Origin: Streptococcus mitis
GTDB lineage: Bacteria > Bacillota > Bacilli > Lactobacillales > Streptococcaceae
Length of the DNA stretch: 57,165 nucleotides
Direction: 5' to 3'
Assembly (NCBI GenBank): GCA_018364455.1
Contig: JAGZLW010000009.1
Span: 1 to 57,165 of the forward strand
Shown in pieces: positions 17,293 through 25,723 of this stretch. Both the position numbers and the translations under genes were made by a program. The first letter of the stretch is position 1; every line of letters starts with the position of its first letter. A model generated the notes under the pieces. It was not told the DNA's origin. It did no database searches and was given only the letters and a program-made list of their open reading frames with translations.

Positions 17293-19101
17293 TTATTCTA
17301 CCGTTACTGACTTAGCAAGGTTACGTGGTTTATCCACATCAAGGCCACGGTGTAGGGTTGCAAAGTAAGCGACCAATTGTGTTGGTACGACCATTGAGAT
17401 TGGTGAGAGGTAAGGGTGGACGGTCGTAAGAACGATGTCGTCTGTCTCTTTAGCAACATTCTCTTCTGCTATAGTGAGGACTTTGGCACCACGGGCTGCC
17501 ACCTCTTGGATATTTCCACGAGTGTGGTTGGCAAGAACTGGATCTGACAAGAGGGCCAAGACAGGCGTTCCTTCTTCAATCAAGGCAATGGTTCCGTGCT
17601 TTAGTTCTCCTGCCGCAAAGCCTTCACACTGGATATAAGAAATCTCTTTAAGTTTGAGACTTGCTTCCATGGCTACGTAGTAATCTTGACCACGCCCAAT
17701 ATAAAAGGCGTTGCGAGTTGTTTCAAGAAGCTCACGAACCTTGGCTTCAATGGTTTCTTTCTCTGAAAGAGTTGATTCGATAGACTGAGCTACGATTGAC
17801 AACTCATGAACCAAGTCAAAGGCTTGCGCCTTAGCATTACCATTTGCTTCTCCTACTGCTTTTGCTAAGAAGGCAAGGGCTGCAATTTGTGCTGTATAAG
17901 CCTTGGTCGAGGCTACGGCAATTTCAGGACCTGCATGAAGGAGCATGGTATGGTTAGCTTCACGAGAAAGAGTTGAACCTGGGACGTTTGTCACTGTCAA
18001 GCTTGGGATTCCCATTTCATTAGCCTTGACCAAAACCTGACGGCTATCTGCTGTTTCACCAGACTGGCTGATAAAGATGAAGAGTGGTTTCTTGCTGAGA
18101 AGTGGCATACCGTAGCCCCACTCAGATGAGATTCCAAGTTCAACTGGTGTATCTGTCAATTCTTCCAACATTTTCTTAGAAGCAAATCCTGCGTGGTAAG
18201 ATGTTCCAGCTGCAAGGATGTAGATACGGTCTGCGTCTTGAACAGCCTGGATGATAGCTGGGTCTACGACAACTTGACCAGCCTCATCTGTGTAGGCTTG
18301 GATGAGTTTACGCATAACCGTTGGTTGCTCATCGATTTCCTTGAGCATGTAGTAAGGATAAGTTCCCTTACCGATATCTGACAAATCAAGCTCAGCAGTG
18401 TAGCTAGCACGCTCACGACTGTTACCATCATAGTCTTGAACTTCCACGCTATCAGCCTTGACGATTACCAACTCTTGGTCATGAATTTCCATGTATTGGT
18501 TGGTTTCACGAATCATAGCCATGGCGTCTGAGCAGACCATGTTGTAGCCATCTCCAAGACCAATCAAGAGTGGTGATTTATTCTTCGCTACATAAATGGC
18601 ATCTGGATTTTCAGAGTCAATCAAGGCAAAGGCATAAGAACCACGGATGATATGAAGGGCTTTTTTGAAGGCTTCAAGAACTGACAAACCGTCTTCTTCC
18701 GCAAATTTTCCAATCAAATGAACGGCTATTTCCGTATCTGTTTGCCCTTTGAAGTGGTGACCTGCAAGGTATTCTTCCTTGATTTCAAGGTAGTTCTCAA
18801 TCACCCCATTGTGAACCAAGACAAAACGTTCTGTCTCAGAGCGGTGTGGGTGAGCATTGTCTTCAGTTGGTTTCCCGTGAGTTGCCCAACGAGTATGTCC
18901 GATACCAGTTGTTCCCTCAACACCAGCTGTCTTGGCAGACAATTCTGCGATACGACCAACAGCCTTAACCAGGTGATTTTCAGCACCACCTAGGACAAAA
19001 ATCCCCGCAGAATCATAGCCACGGTATTCGAGCTTTTCAAGCCCTTGAATCAAAATATCAGTTGCATTTGTGTTTCCAACAACACCAACAATTCCACACA
19101 T
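17293..19101 (-). CDS. glmS: Glutamine-fructose-6-phosphate aminotransferase
   Basis: A 602-residue enzyme that makes glucosamine-6-phosphate from fructose-6-phosphate and glutamine, the first committed step to UDP-GlcNAc for peptidoglycan. The N-terminal glutaminase begins MCGIVGVVG, with Cys as nucleophile after Met removal, so the ATG at 19099-19101 must be right. Next come the RWATHG segment and two SIS sugar-isomerase domains (ILAAGTSYHAG, about 300; FISQSGETADS, about 350; FYIGRGQDYY, about 460). The C-terminus ends DKPRNLAKSVTVE. The only Shine-Dalgarno (AAGGAG, 19132-19137) is 30 nt upstream, with a small hairpin in between. The promoter is bracketed by two NagR-type operators. Confidence 0.97.
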   Translation of the reverse strand: MCGIVGVVGNTNATDILIQGLEKLEYRGYDSAGIFVLGGAENHLVKAVGRIAELSAKTAGVEGTTGIGHTRWATHGKPTEDNAHPHRSETERFVLVHNGVIENYLEIKEEYLAGHHFKGQTDTEIAVHLIGKFAEEDGLSVLEAFKKALHIIRGSYAFALIDSENPDAIYVAKNKSPLLIGLGDGYNMVCSDAMAMIRETNQYMEIHDQELVIVKADSVEVQDYDGNSRERASYTAELDLSDIGKGTYPYYMLKEIDEQPTVMRKLIQAYTDEAGQVVVDPAIIQAVQDADRIYILAAGTSYHAGFASKKMLEELTDTPVELGISSEWGYGMPLLSKKPLFIFISQSGETADSRQVLVKANEMGIPSLTVTNVPGSTLSREANHTMLLHAGPEIAVASTKAYTAQIAALAFLAKAVGEANGNAKAQAFDLVHELSIVAQSIESTLSEKETIEAKVRELLETTRNAFYIGRGQDYYVAMEASLKLKEISYIQCEGFAAGELKHGTIALIEEGTPVLALLSDPVLANHTRGNIQEVAARGAKVLTIAEENVAKETDDIVLTTVHPYLSPISMVVPTQLVAYFATLHRGLDVDKPRNLAKSVTVE

Positions 19102-19112
19102 AGTATATACGA

Positions 19113-19137
19113 CACAGCCAAGCTGTGCTTTCTCCTT
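19113..19137 (-). promoter_or_regulatory. glmS ribosome site separated from the start codon by a hairpin
   Basis: Leader RNA reads AAGGAG, then a perfect 6-bp hairpin CACAGC-UUG-GCUGUG (19113-19127), then 11 nt and AUG. Linear spacing is 30 nt. Folding the hairpin reduces it to about 15 nt. No closer Shine-Dalgarno or alternative in-frame start codon is present. Confidence 0.6.
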
Positions 19138-19140
19138 AAA

Positions 19141-19235
19141 ATTGGTATAGTCTGATTCCTCTTTTATAGAACCAGCAAAAACAGTATATACTTGTTTCTT
19201 TCACTTGTCAAGAGTAAAAATTGGTATAGTTCACA
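19141..19235 (-). promoter_or_regulatory. glmS promoter flanked by two NagR-type dre operators
   Basis: Minus-strand promoter TTGACA (complement of 19206-19211), 17-nt spacer, TATACT (complement of 19183-19188). On the plus strand ATTGGTATAGTCTGAT (19141-19156) lies in the leader just upstream of the Shine-Dalgarno. ATTGGTATAGTTCACA (19220-19235) lies upstream of the -35. Both match the dre operator core ATTGGTATAG of GntR/HutC-family NagR (YvoA) regulators, which respond to amino-sugar phosphates. The two copies are 79 bp apart. Confidence 0.75.
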
Positions 19236-19251
19236 TTAACTTCTTGTAAAC

Positions 19252-19287
19252 AAAAAACTCTGACCAATTAGGATAATCAGTCAGAGT
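19252..19287 (-). terminator. Terminator after the GH1 glycosidase gene
   Basis: Minus strand ACTCTGAC, 15-nt loop, GTCAGAGT, TTTTTTG. It isolates the glmS promoter from upstream transcription. Confidence 0.8.
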
Positions 19288-19292
19288 CCTTT

Positions 19293-20672
19293 TTAAAATC
19301 CATTATTATCGCTTAATTCCTTGAACCAGTGCCCTGATTTCTTCAGACGACGTTCTTGCGTTTCCAAGTCTAATTCGACCAAACCATAGCGATTTTTATA
19401 GCTGTTGAGCCATGACCAGCAATCAATAAAGGTCCAGATTAAGTATCCTTTACAGTTGGCTCCATCTTCAATAGCACGGTGAAGTTCACGAAGATGACCT
19501 TTTACAAAGTCAATACGGTAATCATCTTGAATCATTCCATCTTGACGGAATTTTTCTTCCCCTTCAACACCCATACCATTCTCAGTCAACATCCACTCAA
19601 TATTGCCATAATTCCCCTTGATATTTTGGGCAATGTCATAAATCCCCTGCTCATAAATCTCCCAGCCACGATGAGGATTGATTTTACGTCCAGGCATAAC
19701 ATAAGGTTCGTAAAAATGTTCTGGCAAAAGAGGACTCTCTGGATTCTTAGCAAATCGAGGAGCCATAACACGCAAAGGTTGATAGTAGTTGACACCAAGG
19801 AAGTCTACCGTATTGTCACGAATGAGCTTCAACTCCTCCTCCGTAGTATCAGGTAAGAGACCGTATTCATGTAAGATTTCTACCAACTCCTGTGGATAAG
19901 TCCCCAAAACAGACGGATCTAAGAAAGATTGGGCCTGAAAAAGGTCCGCAATGCGAGCTGCCTTGACATCAGCAGGATGCTGGCTACGTGGATAAGCCGG
20001 TGTCAAGTTTAAGACAATCCCAATCTTAGCATCAGGCAAGAGTTCATGACAGGCCTTGACCGCTCGACTGCTAGCTAATTGTGTGTGATAAGCTACTTTA
20101 ACTGCCGCTTCTGCATCCACCTTATGTGGATAATGTGCATCGTAAAAATAGCCAAACTCTACAGGAACGATGGGCTCGTTAAAGGTAATCCATTGATCCA
20201 CTAAATCTCCATAAGTCTCAAAACAAAAACGAGCATAATCTTCATAAGCTGAAACTGTCGCCTTATTTTCCCAACCATCACCAGCTTCTTGAAGAGCAAA
20301 AGGCAAATCAAAGTGGTAGAGATTGACTAAAAGACGAATCCCCTTAGCCTTAATAACCTCAAAAACCTTACGATAGAAATCCACACCTTGAGGATTGACT
20401 TTTCCACATCCTTGTGGAAAAATCCGTGACCACTGAATAGAAGTCCGAAAGGCCGTGTGACCAGTTTCTAACAAGAGATCGATATCCTTTTCCCAGTTTT
20501 CATAAAAGGTTGATGTTTTATCTGGACCAATCCCATTATAGTAACGATTTGGCTCCACTTGGAACCAGTAATCCCAGAGATTATCTCCCTTACCGTCACC
20601 AGCTACACGTCCTTCTGTCTGCGGTCCAGAAGTAGAGGATCCCCAGACAAAATCCTTTGGAAATCTTAGCAT
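19293..20672 (-). CDS. Glycoside hydrolase family 1 (6-phospho-beta-glucosidase-like)
   Basis: A 459-residue cytoplasmic GH1 enzyme. It starts MLRFPKDFVWGSSTSGPQTEG, the typical N-terminal signature. The acid/base motif TFNEP is at about residue 166 and the nucleophile motif TENG at about 356. YLIWTFIDCWSWLNSYKNRYGLVELD near the C-terminus is also family-typical. GH1 enzymes hydrolyse beta-glucosides or beta-galactosides, often 6-phosphorylated by a PTS. No PTS is adjacent, so whether it prefers phosphorylated substrate cannot be told. A TATAAT (complement of 20704-20709) lies between the proS terminator and the ATG, giving it its own promoter. Confidence 0.88.
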   Translation of the reverse strand: MLRFPKDFVWGSSTSGPQTEGRVAGDGKGDNLWDYWFQVEPNRYYNGIGPDKTSTFYENWEKDIDLLLETGHTAFRTSIQWSRIFPQGCGKVNPQGVDFYRKVFEVIKAKGIRLLVNLYHFDLPFALQEAGDGWENKATVSAYEDYARFCFETYGDLVDQWITFNEPIVPVEFGYFYDAHYPHKVDAEAAVKVAYHTQLASSRAVKACHELLPDAKIGIVLNLTPAYPRSQHPADVKAARIADLFQAQSFLDPSVLGTYPQELVEILHEYGLLPDTTEEELKLIRDNTVDFLGVNYYQPLRVMAPRFAKNPESPLLPEHFYEPYVMPGRKINPHRGWEIYEQGIYDIAQNIKGNYGNIEWMLTENGMGVEGEEKFRQDGMIQDDYRIDFVKGHLRELHRAIEDGANCKGYLIWTFIDCWSWLNSYKNRYGLVELDLETQERRLKKSGHWFKELSDNNGF

Positions 20673-20710
20673 ACATTTACCTCTTTATCTACTCATTTTT
20701 CCCATTATAC

Positions 20711-20756
20711 AGAAAAAACAAGGTAAAAACTAGTTACATTTTTTCCTTGTTTTTCT
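20711..20756 (-). terminator. Terminator of the uppS-cdsA-eep-proS operon
   Basis: Minus strand AGAAAAACAAGG, about 21-nt loop, CCTTGTTTTTTCT. The distal arm supplies the T-run. The -10 of the next gene follows immediately. Confidence 0.65.
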
Positions 20757-20770
20757 TCTGATTATAGTTT

Positions 20771-22624
20771 TTATTTCTTGCTGAGGATTTCAAGCGTTTC
20801 GAGCAAGTTATCTGCATGAACTTCGATAGTGTCACCAGTCGCTTTAATCTTAACTTCTACGATGCCATCAGCCGCTTTCTTCCCAACAGTGATACGAATC
20901 GGCAATCCAATCAAGTCGCTATCACTGAATTTGACTCCGACACGTTCGTTACGGTCATCCGTCAAGACTTCGTAACCAGCTCCCATCAAGCTTGCTTCAA
21001 GTTTTTCTGTCAGAGCTTGTGCTTCTTCGTCCTTGACATTGACAGTGATCAAGTGAACATCAAATGGCGCCAATTCTTTAGGGAAGTTGATTCCCCAAGC
21101 GTAACGGTATTCACCTTTTGGCGTTTTGTTGACAAAGAGGCGAGCGTGTTGCTCCATCACTGCTGAAAGGAGACGGCTGACACCGATACCGTAACATCCC
21201 ATGATGATTGGCACAGCACGGCCATTTTCATCCAAAACATCTGCTCCCATGCTTGCTGAATAGCGAGTGCCGAGTTTAAAGATGTGACCAATTTCGATAC
21301 CACGCGCAAAGTTAAGGACTCCTTGTCCGTCTGGGGAAATTTCACCCTCACGAACTTCACGGATATCCACATATTCTGCAGTAAAATCACGACCTGGATT
21401 CACACCAGTCAAGTGGTAGCCATCTTCGTTAGCACCGACCACTGCATTGCGAACATCTTGCACCTTACGGTCTGCAATAATTTTAATATTCTCTGGCAAA
21501 CTAACTGGTCCAAGTGAACCAAATCCTGCTTGAACAACATTTGCCACTTCTTCTTCACTAGCAACGTCAAAGAAATCTGCTCCCAAGTGGTTTTTCAACT
21601 TAACTTCGTTAAGCTGGTCATTTCCAACTAGAAGGGCTGCAACAAGCTCACCATCTGCCATGTAAAATAGAGTTTTAATCGTTTGTTCTTCTGGGACGTT
21701 TAGGAAAGCTGCCACTTCATCGATTGATTTAACATCTGGTGTTGCAACGCGAGTCACTTCTTCTTCAGCGACAACACGGTTGCTTGGTTTGTACTCGTTT
21801 GTTGCCATTTCCAAGTTAGCAGCATAGCTAGACTCACTTGAGTAAGCAATAGTATCTTCACCAGAAACCATCCATTTGAGCAATTCTGCCTTGATTTCTT
21901 CTTGCACTTCTGTAGGAATTTCATCAAATGAGGCAACTGACTTGTCCAAGACAACCCAGCGGTCAAGATCTGTACGAGCAGGTGTAATCGCCATAAATTC
22001 TTGGCTGTCCTTACCACCCATGGCTCCACCGTCACCGATGATAGCCTTGAAGTCTAAGCCACTACGAGTGAAAATACGCTCATAGGCAGCCTTGTACTCA
22101 TCGTAAACACTGTCCAAACTATCATAGTTAGCGTGGAAGCTGTAAGCATCTTTCATGATAAACTCACGTGTACGAAGAAGTCCATTACGTGGACGTTTTT
22201 CATCACGATACTTAGGTTGGATTTGATAAAGGTTAAGCGGCAATTGCTTGTAAGACTTAACAGAATCACGAACAATAGCTGTAAAAGTTTCTTCGTGAGT
22301 TGGACCTAGGATAAAGTCTGATTTTTCACGGTTTTTTAGCTTGTAAAGGTCTTCACCATAAGTTTCGTAACGACCTGATTCGCGCCACAATTCTGCACTG
22401 AGAAGGGCAGGAGCCAACATCTCAACTGCACCAATCTTATCAAATTCTTGGCGCATGATGTTTTTGGCTTTTTCAATCACACGGTTGGCAAGTGGTAGGT
22501 AAGAATAAACACCTGCAGATACTTGACGAACATAACCAGCTCGCAACATAAGAGCATGGCTGATAACTTGAGCATCGCTTGGCATTTCGCGAAGCGTTGG
22601 GATAGGCATTTTACTTTGTTTCAT
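20771..22624 (-). CDS. proS: Prolyl-tRNA synthetase (bacterial type, with editing insertion)
   Basis: A 617-residue class II aminoacyl-tRNA synthetase that charges tRNA-Pro. It starts MKQSKMPIPTLREMPSDAQV. Class II motifs are visible (MLAPALLSAELWRESGR..., the FILGPTHEETFTA segment and RYRDEKRPRNGLLRTREF-like motif 2). It has the large INS (YbaK-like) editing domain between motifs 2 and 3 (about 225-400) and the anticodon-binding domain at the end (DVHLITVNVKDEEAQ...). Length matches other bacterial-type enzymes. It lies 12 nt after eep and ends the isoprenoid/phospholipid operon, an arrangement shared by streptococci. Confidence 0.96.
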   Translation of the reverse strand: MKQSKMPIPTLREMPSDAQVISHALMLRAGYVRQVSAGVYSYLPLANRVIEKAKNIMRQEFDKIGAVEMLAPALLSAELWRESGRYETYGEDLYKLKNREKSDFILGPTHEETFTAIVRDSVKSYKQLPLNLYQIQPKYRDEKRPRNGLLRTREFIMKDAYSFHANYDSLDSVYDEYKAAYERIFTRSGLDFKAIIGDGGAMGGKDSQEFMAITPARTDLDRWVVLDKSVASFDEIPTEVQEEIKAELLKWMVSGEDTIAYSSESSYAANLEMATNEYKPSNRVVAEEEVTRVATPDVKSIDEVAAFLNVPEEQTIKTLFYMADGELVAALLVGNDQLNEVKLKNHLGADFFDVASEEEVANVVQAGFGSLGPVSLPENIKIIADRKVQDVRNAVVGANEDGYHLTGVNPGRDFTAEYVDIREVREGEISPDGQGVLNFARGIEIGHIFKLGTRYSASMGADVLDENGRAVPIIMGCYGIGVSRLLSAVMEQHARLFVNKTPKGEYRYAWGINFPKELAPFDVHLITVNVKDEEAQALTEKLEASLMGAGYEVLTDDRNERVGVKFSDSDLIGLPIRITVGKKAADGIVEVKIKATGDTIEVHADNLLETLEILSKK

Positions 22625-22636
22625 AATATTCCTCGA

Positions 22637-23896
22637 TTATCTAAAAAAGAGTCGCATAATGTCATTCCAGGTCACAGCAATCATCAAGACAACCATGATG
22701 ACCACTCCGGCCAAGGTGACATAGGTTTCAATTTCTTGTTTCAATGGTTTGCGGCGAATGGCTTCCAGGATATTGAGCACAATCTTACCACCATCCAGAG
22801 CTGGAATCGGAATAAGATTAAAAATCCCGATATTGATGGAAATCATTGCCAAGAGGTACAAGACATTCTCAATTCCATTTTTAGCAGCATCACTACTTGC
22901 CTTAAAGATGGCAACAGGTCCACCTAGCTTGTTCAAATCCGGTTGGAAAATCAGATTTTTCAGGGCCGAGAGAATTCGGAGAGCTGAGTCAGCAGCAGTT
23001 GTAAAACCACCTACAAACATGGATAGAAAATCTGACTTAATCCCAGGTTGAACACCTAGAAGATATCGACCCTGATTTTCTTCTGGGGTAACCGTAACTT
23101 GTTTGTCACTACCTTGTTCAGAGATAGTCACATCCAAGGTCGGGGCCGTCTTATCTTTGGTTTCTGCTTCCACAGCCTGGATCAAACTTTCCCAGTTGCT
23201 AATCTCATGTGAGCCGATCTTGGTAATCTGAGCTGTTTCTGGCACTCCCACCTTAGCCAAGGCCCCTTGAGGCATGACATGAAACTGATTGGTATCAACA
23301 TCTCTGACACCACCCTGCATGAAGATTAAAATCCAGAAAACAACGACACCTAAGATAAAGTTGTTCATAGGTCCTGCAAAGTTGGTAATGAGTTTCCCCC
23401 AGATAGTCGCATTTTGATATTGAACATCTAAAGGTGCAATCCGAACCTCAGTACCATCTGCTTCCACAACCGTTGCATCGTGATCCACTGCAAATGTTTT
23501 TTCTTCTTCCAGAACCAATCCTTTGATAAAGAGCTTGTCTTCAAAATCAAACTGGGTCACCTGCATAGGGAGGGCTGTTTGATCTAATTTTTTACCAGAG
23601 AGATTGATACGTTTAACCTTACCATCATCAGTAAGCGTCAAACTGACAGGAGTTCCTGTCTTAATTTCAGTTGTATCATCACCCCAACCAGCCATGCGAA
23701 CATAGCCACCCAGAGGCAAGATTCGAATGGTATAGGCTGTCCCATCCTTGCCAATGTGAGCAAAGATTTTGGGTCCCATACCGATGGCAAATTCACGCAC
23801 TAGAATTCCTGATTTCTTGGCAAAGTAGAAGTGTCCGAACTCGTGCACTACTACAATAATCCCGAAAACCAGCATAAAGGTTAAAATTCCGAGCAT
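22637..23896 (-). CDS. eep: Site-2 membrane metalloprotease Eep (RseP family)
   Basis: A 419-residue intramembrane zinc protease. HEFGH at residues 18-22 is the zinc-binding catalytic motif in the first membrane helix. A PDZ-like central domain follows (VGVPETAQITKIGSHEISNWESL). The second active-site element NLIPIPALDGG is at about 355, and the last membrane helix is near residue 400. In streptococci and enterococci Eep processes lipoprotein signal peptides and pheromone precursors inside the membrane. That is relevant to the candidate signalling peptide at the left end of this window, though no direct link is shown. Operon: uppS-cdsA-eep-proS, 21 nt from cdsA. Confidence 0.93.
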   Translation of the reverse strand: MLGILTFMLVFGIIVVVHEFGHFYFAKKSGILVREFAIGMGPKIFAHIGKDGTAYTIRILPLGGYVRMAGWGDDTTEIKTGTPVSLTLTDDGKVKRINLSGKKLDQTALPMQVTQFDFEDKLFIKGLVLEEEKTFAVDHDATVVEADGTEVRIAPLDVQYQNATIWGKLITNFAGPMNNFILGVVVFWILIFMQGGVRDVDTNQFHVMPQGALAKVGVPETAQITKIGSHEISNWESLIQAVEAETKDKTAPTLDVTISEQGSDKQVTVTPEENQGRYLLGVQPGIKSDFLSMFVGGFTTAADSALRILSALKNLIFQPDLNKLGGPVAIFKASSDAAKNGIENVLYLLAMISINIGIFNLIPIPALDGGKIVLNILEAIRRKPLKQEIETYVTLAGVVIMVVLMIAVTWNDIMRLFFR

Positions 23897-23917
23897 AGTA
23901 TTTCCTCCGTCTTTTGA

Positions 23918-24721
23918 TTAAAAGAGTCCAAACAAGTGCATAATTGGAAATACAAGCAACATACTATCGAAACGATCCAAAACACCACCATGTCCAGGGA
24001 TAAATTTCCCAGAATCCTTGACACCAAAGTGACGCTTGATCGAACTTTCTAGTAAATCACCAAATTGTCCAGCAATGCTAAAGAAAATAGCAAATACCGA
24101 CATCTTGTAAATTCCATATGGAAGAGCGACTGTACTGTCAACTATCATAAAGATGATGGTTACTAAAATCGCACCTAAAATACCACCCAAGGCACCCTCA
24201 AAGGTTTTATTTGGAGAAACTGTCGGAGCTAGTTTTCGTTTACCATAGTTCATCCCAACAAGATAGGCACCACTGTCTGTTGCCCAAACGATACATAAGG
24301 CTAATAGTGCCTTATCTAAACCTGCAATTCTAGCATCTAATAGAGCATTAAAACCAAAGCCCACGTAGAAACTCATAGCAAGCGGGAAAACCGCATCCTC
24401 AATCGTATACGACTTGCTAAATACAGTCGTTCCCAACATGATTGAAATCAGAACACTATAAGCAACCACATTCCCATCAACTGGCAAAAAAGTCAGATAA
24501 TTCTCCAAGGGAATGGTCAAGGCAAAGGTTGCAAAGAGGGTCAAGAGCCCCTCCATCGTCATGGTCTCTAAACCTCTCATCTTCAAAAGTTCATGCATTG
24601 CTAGCATGGCTATGATTCCGATGGCGATCTGAAGCAAAAGGCCACCAATCATTAAAATTGGTAGGAAAATAGCCAGGGCAATCCCTGCGAACAAGGTTCT
24701 TTTTTGTAAATCCTTTGTCAT
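23918..24721 (-). CDS. cdsA: Phosphatidate cytidylyltransferase
   Basis: A 267-residue polytopic membrane protein with about eight hydrophobic segments. It makes CDP-diacylglycerol from phosphatidic acid and CTP, the branch point for phospholipids. The C-terminal signature S-IKRHFGVKDSGKFIPGHGG followed by VLDRFDS (about 220-255) is intact. NKTFEGALGG and the DSGAYLVGMNYGKRK segments are also typical. It lies 8 nt after uppS and 21 nt before eep, consistent with one transcript. Confidence 0.95.
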   Translation of the reverse strand: MTKDLQKRTLFAGIALAIFLPILMIGGLLLQIAIGIIAMLAMHELLKMRGLETMTMEGLLTLFATFALTIPLENYLTFLPVDGNVVAYSVLISIMLGTTVFSKSYTIEDAVFPLAMSFYVGFGFNALLDARIAGLDKALLALCIVWATDSGAYLVGMNYGKRKLAPTVSPNKTFEGALGGILGAILVTIIFMIVDSTVALPYGIYKMSVFAIFFSIAGQFGDLLESSIKRHFGVKDSGKFIPGHGGVLDRFDSMLLVFPIMHLFGLF

Positions 24722-24729
24722 ATCTCCTC

Positions 24730-25488
24730 CTAAACTCCTCCAAATCGGCGATGACGACGATTGTAGGCAAGAATAGCTTCCTGCAAGGCTACCTCATCAA
24801 AATCAGGCCACAAGGTGTCCGTAAAATAGAGCTCACTGTAGGCTCCCTGCCATGGAAGAAAATTACTCAAACGCAATTCTCCACTAGTACGTATAATCAA
24901 GTCTGGGTCTCGTAGGTCCTTAGGCAAATGATGGGTAAAGAGATAATTGCCAATCAATTCCTCTGTGATATCACCTGGGGAGATTTTGGCATCTAAAACA
25001 TCCTGGGAAATCAACTTAAGAGCCTGTGTAATCTCAGCACGTCCACCATAGTTGAGGGCAAAATTCAGAATCAAACCTGTGTTGTTCTTAGTCAATTCCT
25101 CAGCCTTGGTTAAAGCTTCAAAAGTTTGCTTAGGCAGACGGTCCGTTTCTCCAATCATTTGAATCTTAACATTATTCGCATGCAGTTCCGGGACATAATT
25201 GTCATAGAACTCTACTGGCAAGTTCATGATAAACTTGACTTCCTGATCGGGACGAGTCCAATTTTCCGTAGAAAAAGCATAAACTGTAATAACCTTAACT
25301 CCCAGTTTGTTGGCTGCCTTGGTCACAGTTTGTAATGCTTCCATGCCCGCCTTATGTCCGAAGACTCGCGGTTGCATACGTTTTTTAGCCCAGCGGCCAT
25401 TCCCATCCATGATGATGCCGATATGAGCAGGAACCTGTGTCGGAACCTCTACTTCCACAGCCTTATCTTTCTTAAAAAATCCAAACAT
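24730..25488 (-). CDS. uppS: Undecaprenyl pyrophosphate synthase
   Basis: A 252-residue cis-prenyltransferase that makes the C55 lipid carrier for peptidoglycan and teichoic acid synthesis. IIMDGNGRWAKKR (residues 25-37, catalytic Asp28), GHKAG, YAFSTENW and the C-terminal RTSGELRLSNFLPWQ..ELYF motifs are all present. I chose ATG 25486-25488 (MFGFFKKDK), preceded by AGGA; an in-frame TTG 18 nt upstream is not supported. The promoter has an extended -10 (TGGTATAAT, complement of 25521-25529), giving a leader of about 25 nt. Confidence 0.95.
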   Translation of the reverse strand: MFGFFKKDKAVEVEVPTQVPAHIGIIMDGNGRWAKKRMQPRVFGHKAGMEALQTVTKAANKLGVKVITVYAFSTENWTRPDQEVKFIMNLPVEFYDNYVPELHANNVKIQMIGETDRLPKQTFEALTKAEELTKNNTGLILNFALNYGGRAEITQALKLISQDVLDAKISPGDITEELIGNYLFTHHLPKDLRDPDLIIRTSGELRLSNFLPWQGAYSELYFTDTLWPDFDEVALQEAILAYNRRHRRFGGV

Positions 25489-25589
25489 GATCTTATTCCT
25501 ATTCAAAAATCTATCGTTTCATTATACCATATTTCCCCATTTTCTTCTATCACTAAGCTATTTATTCTCAGGCACAAAGCCCATTTTTC

Positions 25590-25684
25590 AAAAAAATAAG
25601 CCGCCTGATTGGGCGACTCTATTTTTATAGGGAGATTATTATGAAAAAGTTTTAGGAGTTTAAGTTAAGGTCTTCTTAACTTAT
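25590..25684 (-). ncRNA. CiaR-dependent small RNA (csRNA), copy 1
   Basis: About 95 nt on the minus strand. The promoter has the CiaR box CTTAAG-N5-TTTAAG (complement of 25707-25723), exactly 10 nt upstream of TATACT (complement of 25691-25696). The RNA ends at a GTCGCC-CAATCA-GGCGGC hairpin with a U-run (25589-25617). The middle, CTCCTAAAACTTTTTCAT.. and ..AATAATCTCCC, is antisense to a Shine-Dalgarno plus AUG (GGGAGATTATTATGAAA). That is the hallmark of the pneumococcal csRNAs, which repress translation of targets such as comC. The CiaR box overlaps the stop codon of the upstream nucleotidyltransferase gene. Confidence 0.85.
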
Positions 25685-25706
25685 GGACTTAGTATACACT
25701 TCCTAG

Positions 25707-25723
25707 CTTAAAGTTTTCTTAAG
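25707..25723 (-). promoter_or_regulatory. CiaR box of csRNA copy 1
   Basis: Plus strand CTTAAA-GTTTT-CTTAAG, i.e. NTTAAG-N5-WTTAAG on the minus strand. It covers 25719-25721, the stop codon of the neighbouring gene. Confidence 0.85.

Noticed and set aside
19102..19205. glmS ribozyme in the glmS leader
   Set aside because: The leader is only about 75 nt with one small hairpin; the ribozyme core is absent.
20692..20760. Mobile-element inverted repeat near the GH1 glycosidase gene
   Set aside because: The inverted repeat is a transcription terminator for proS; no transposase or target duplication is nearby.
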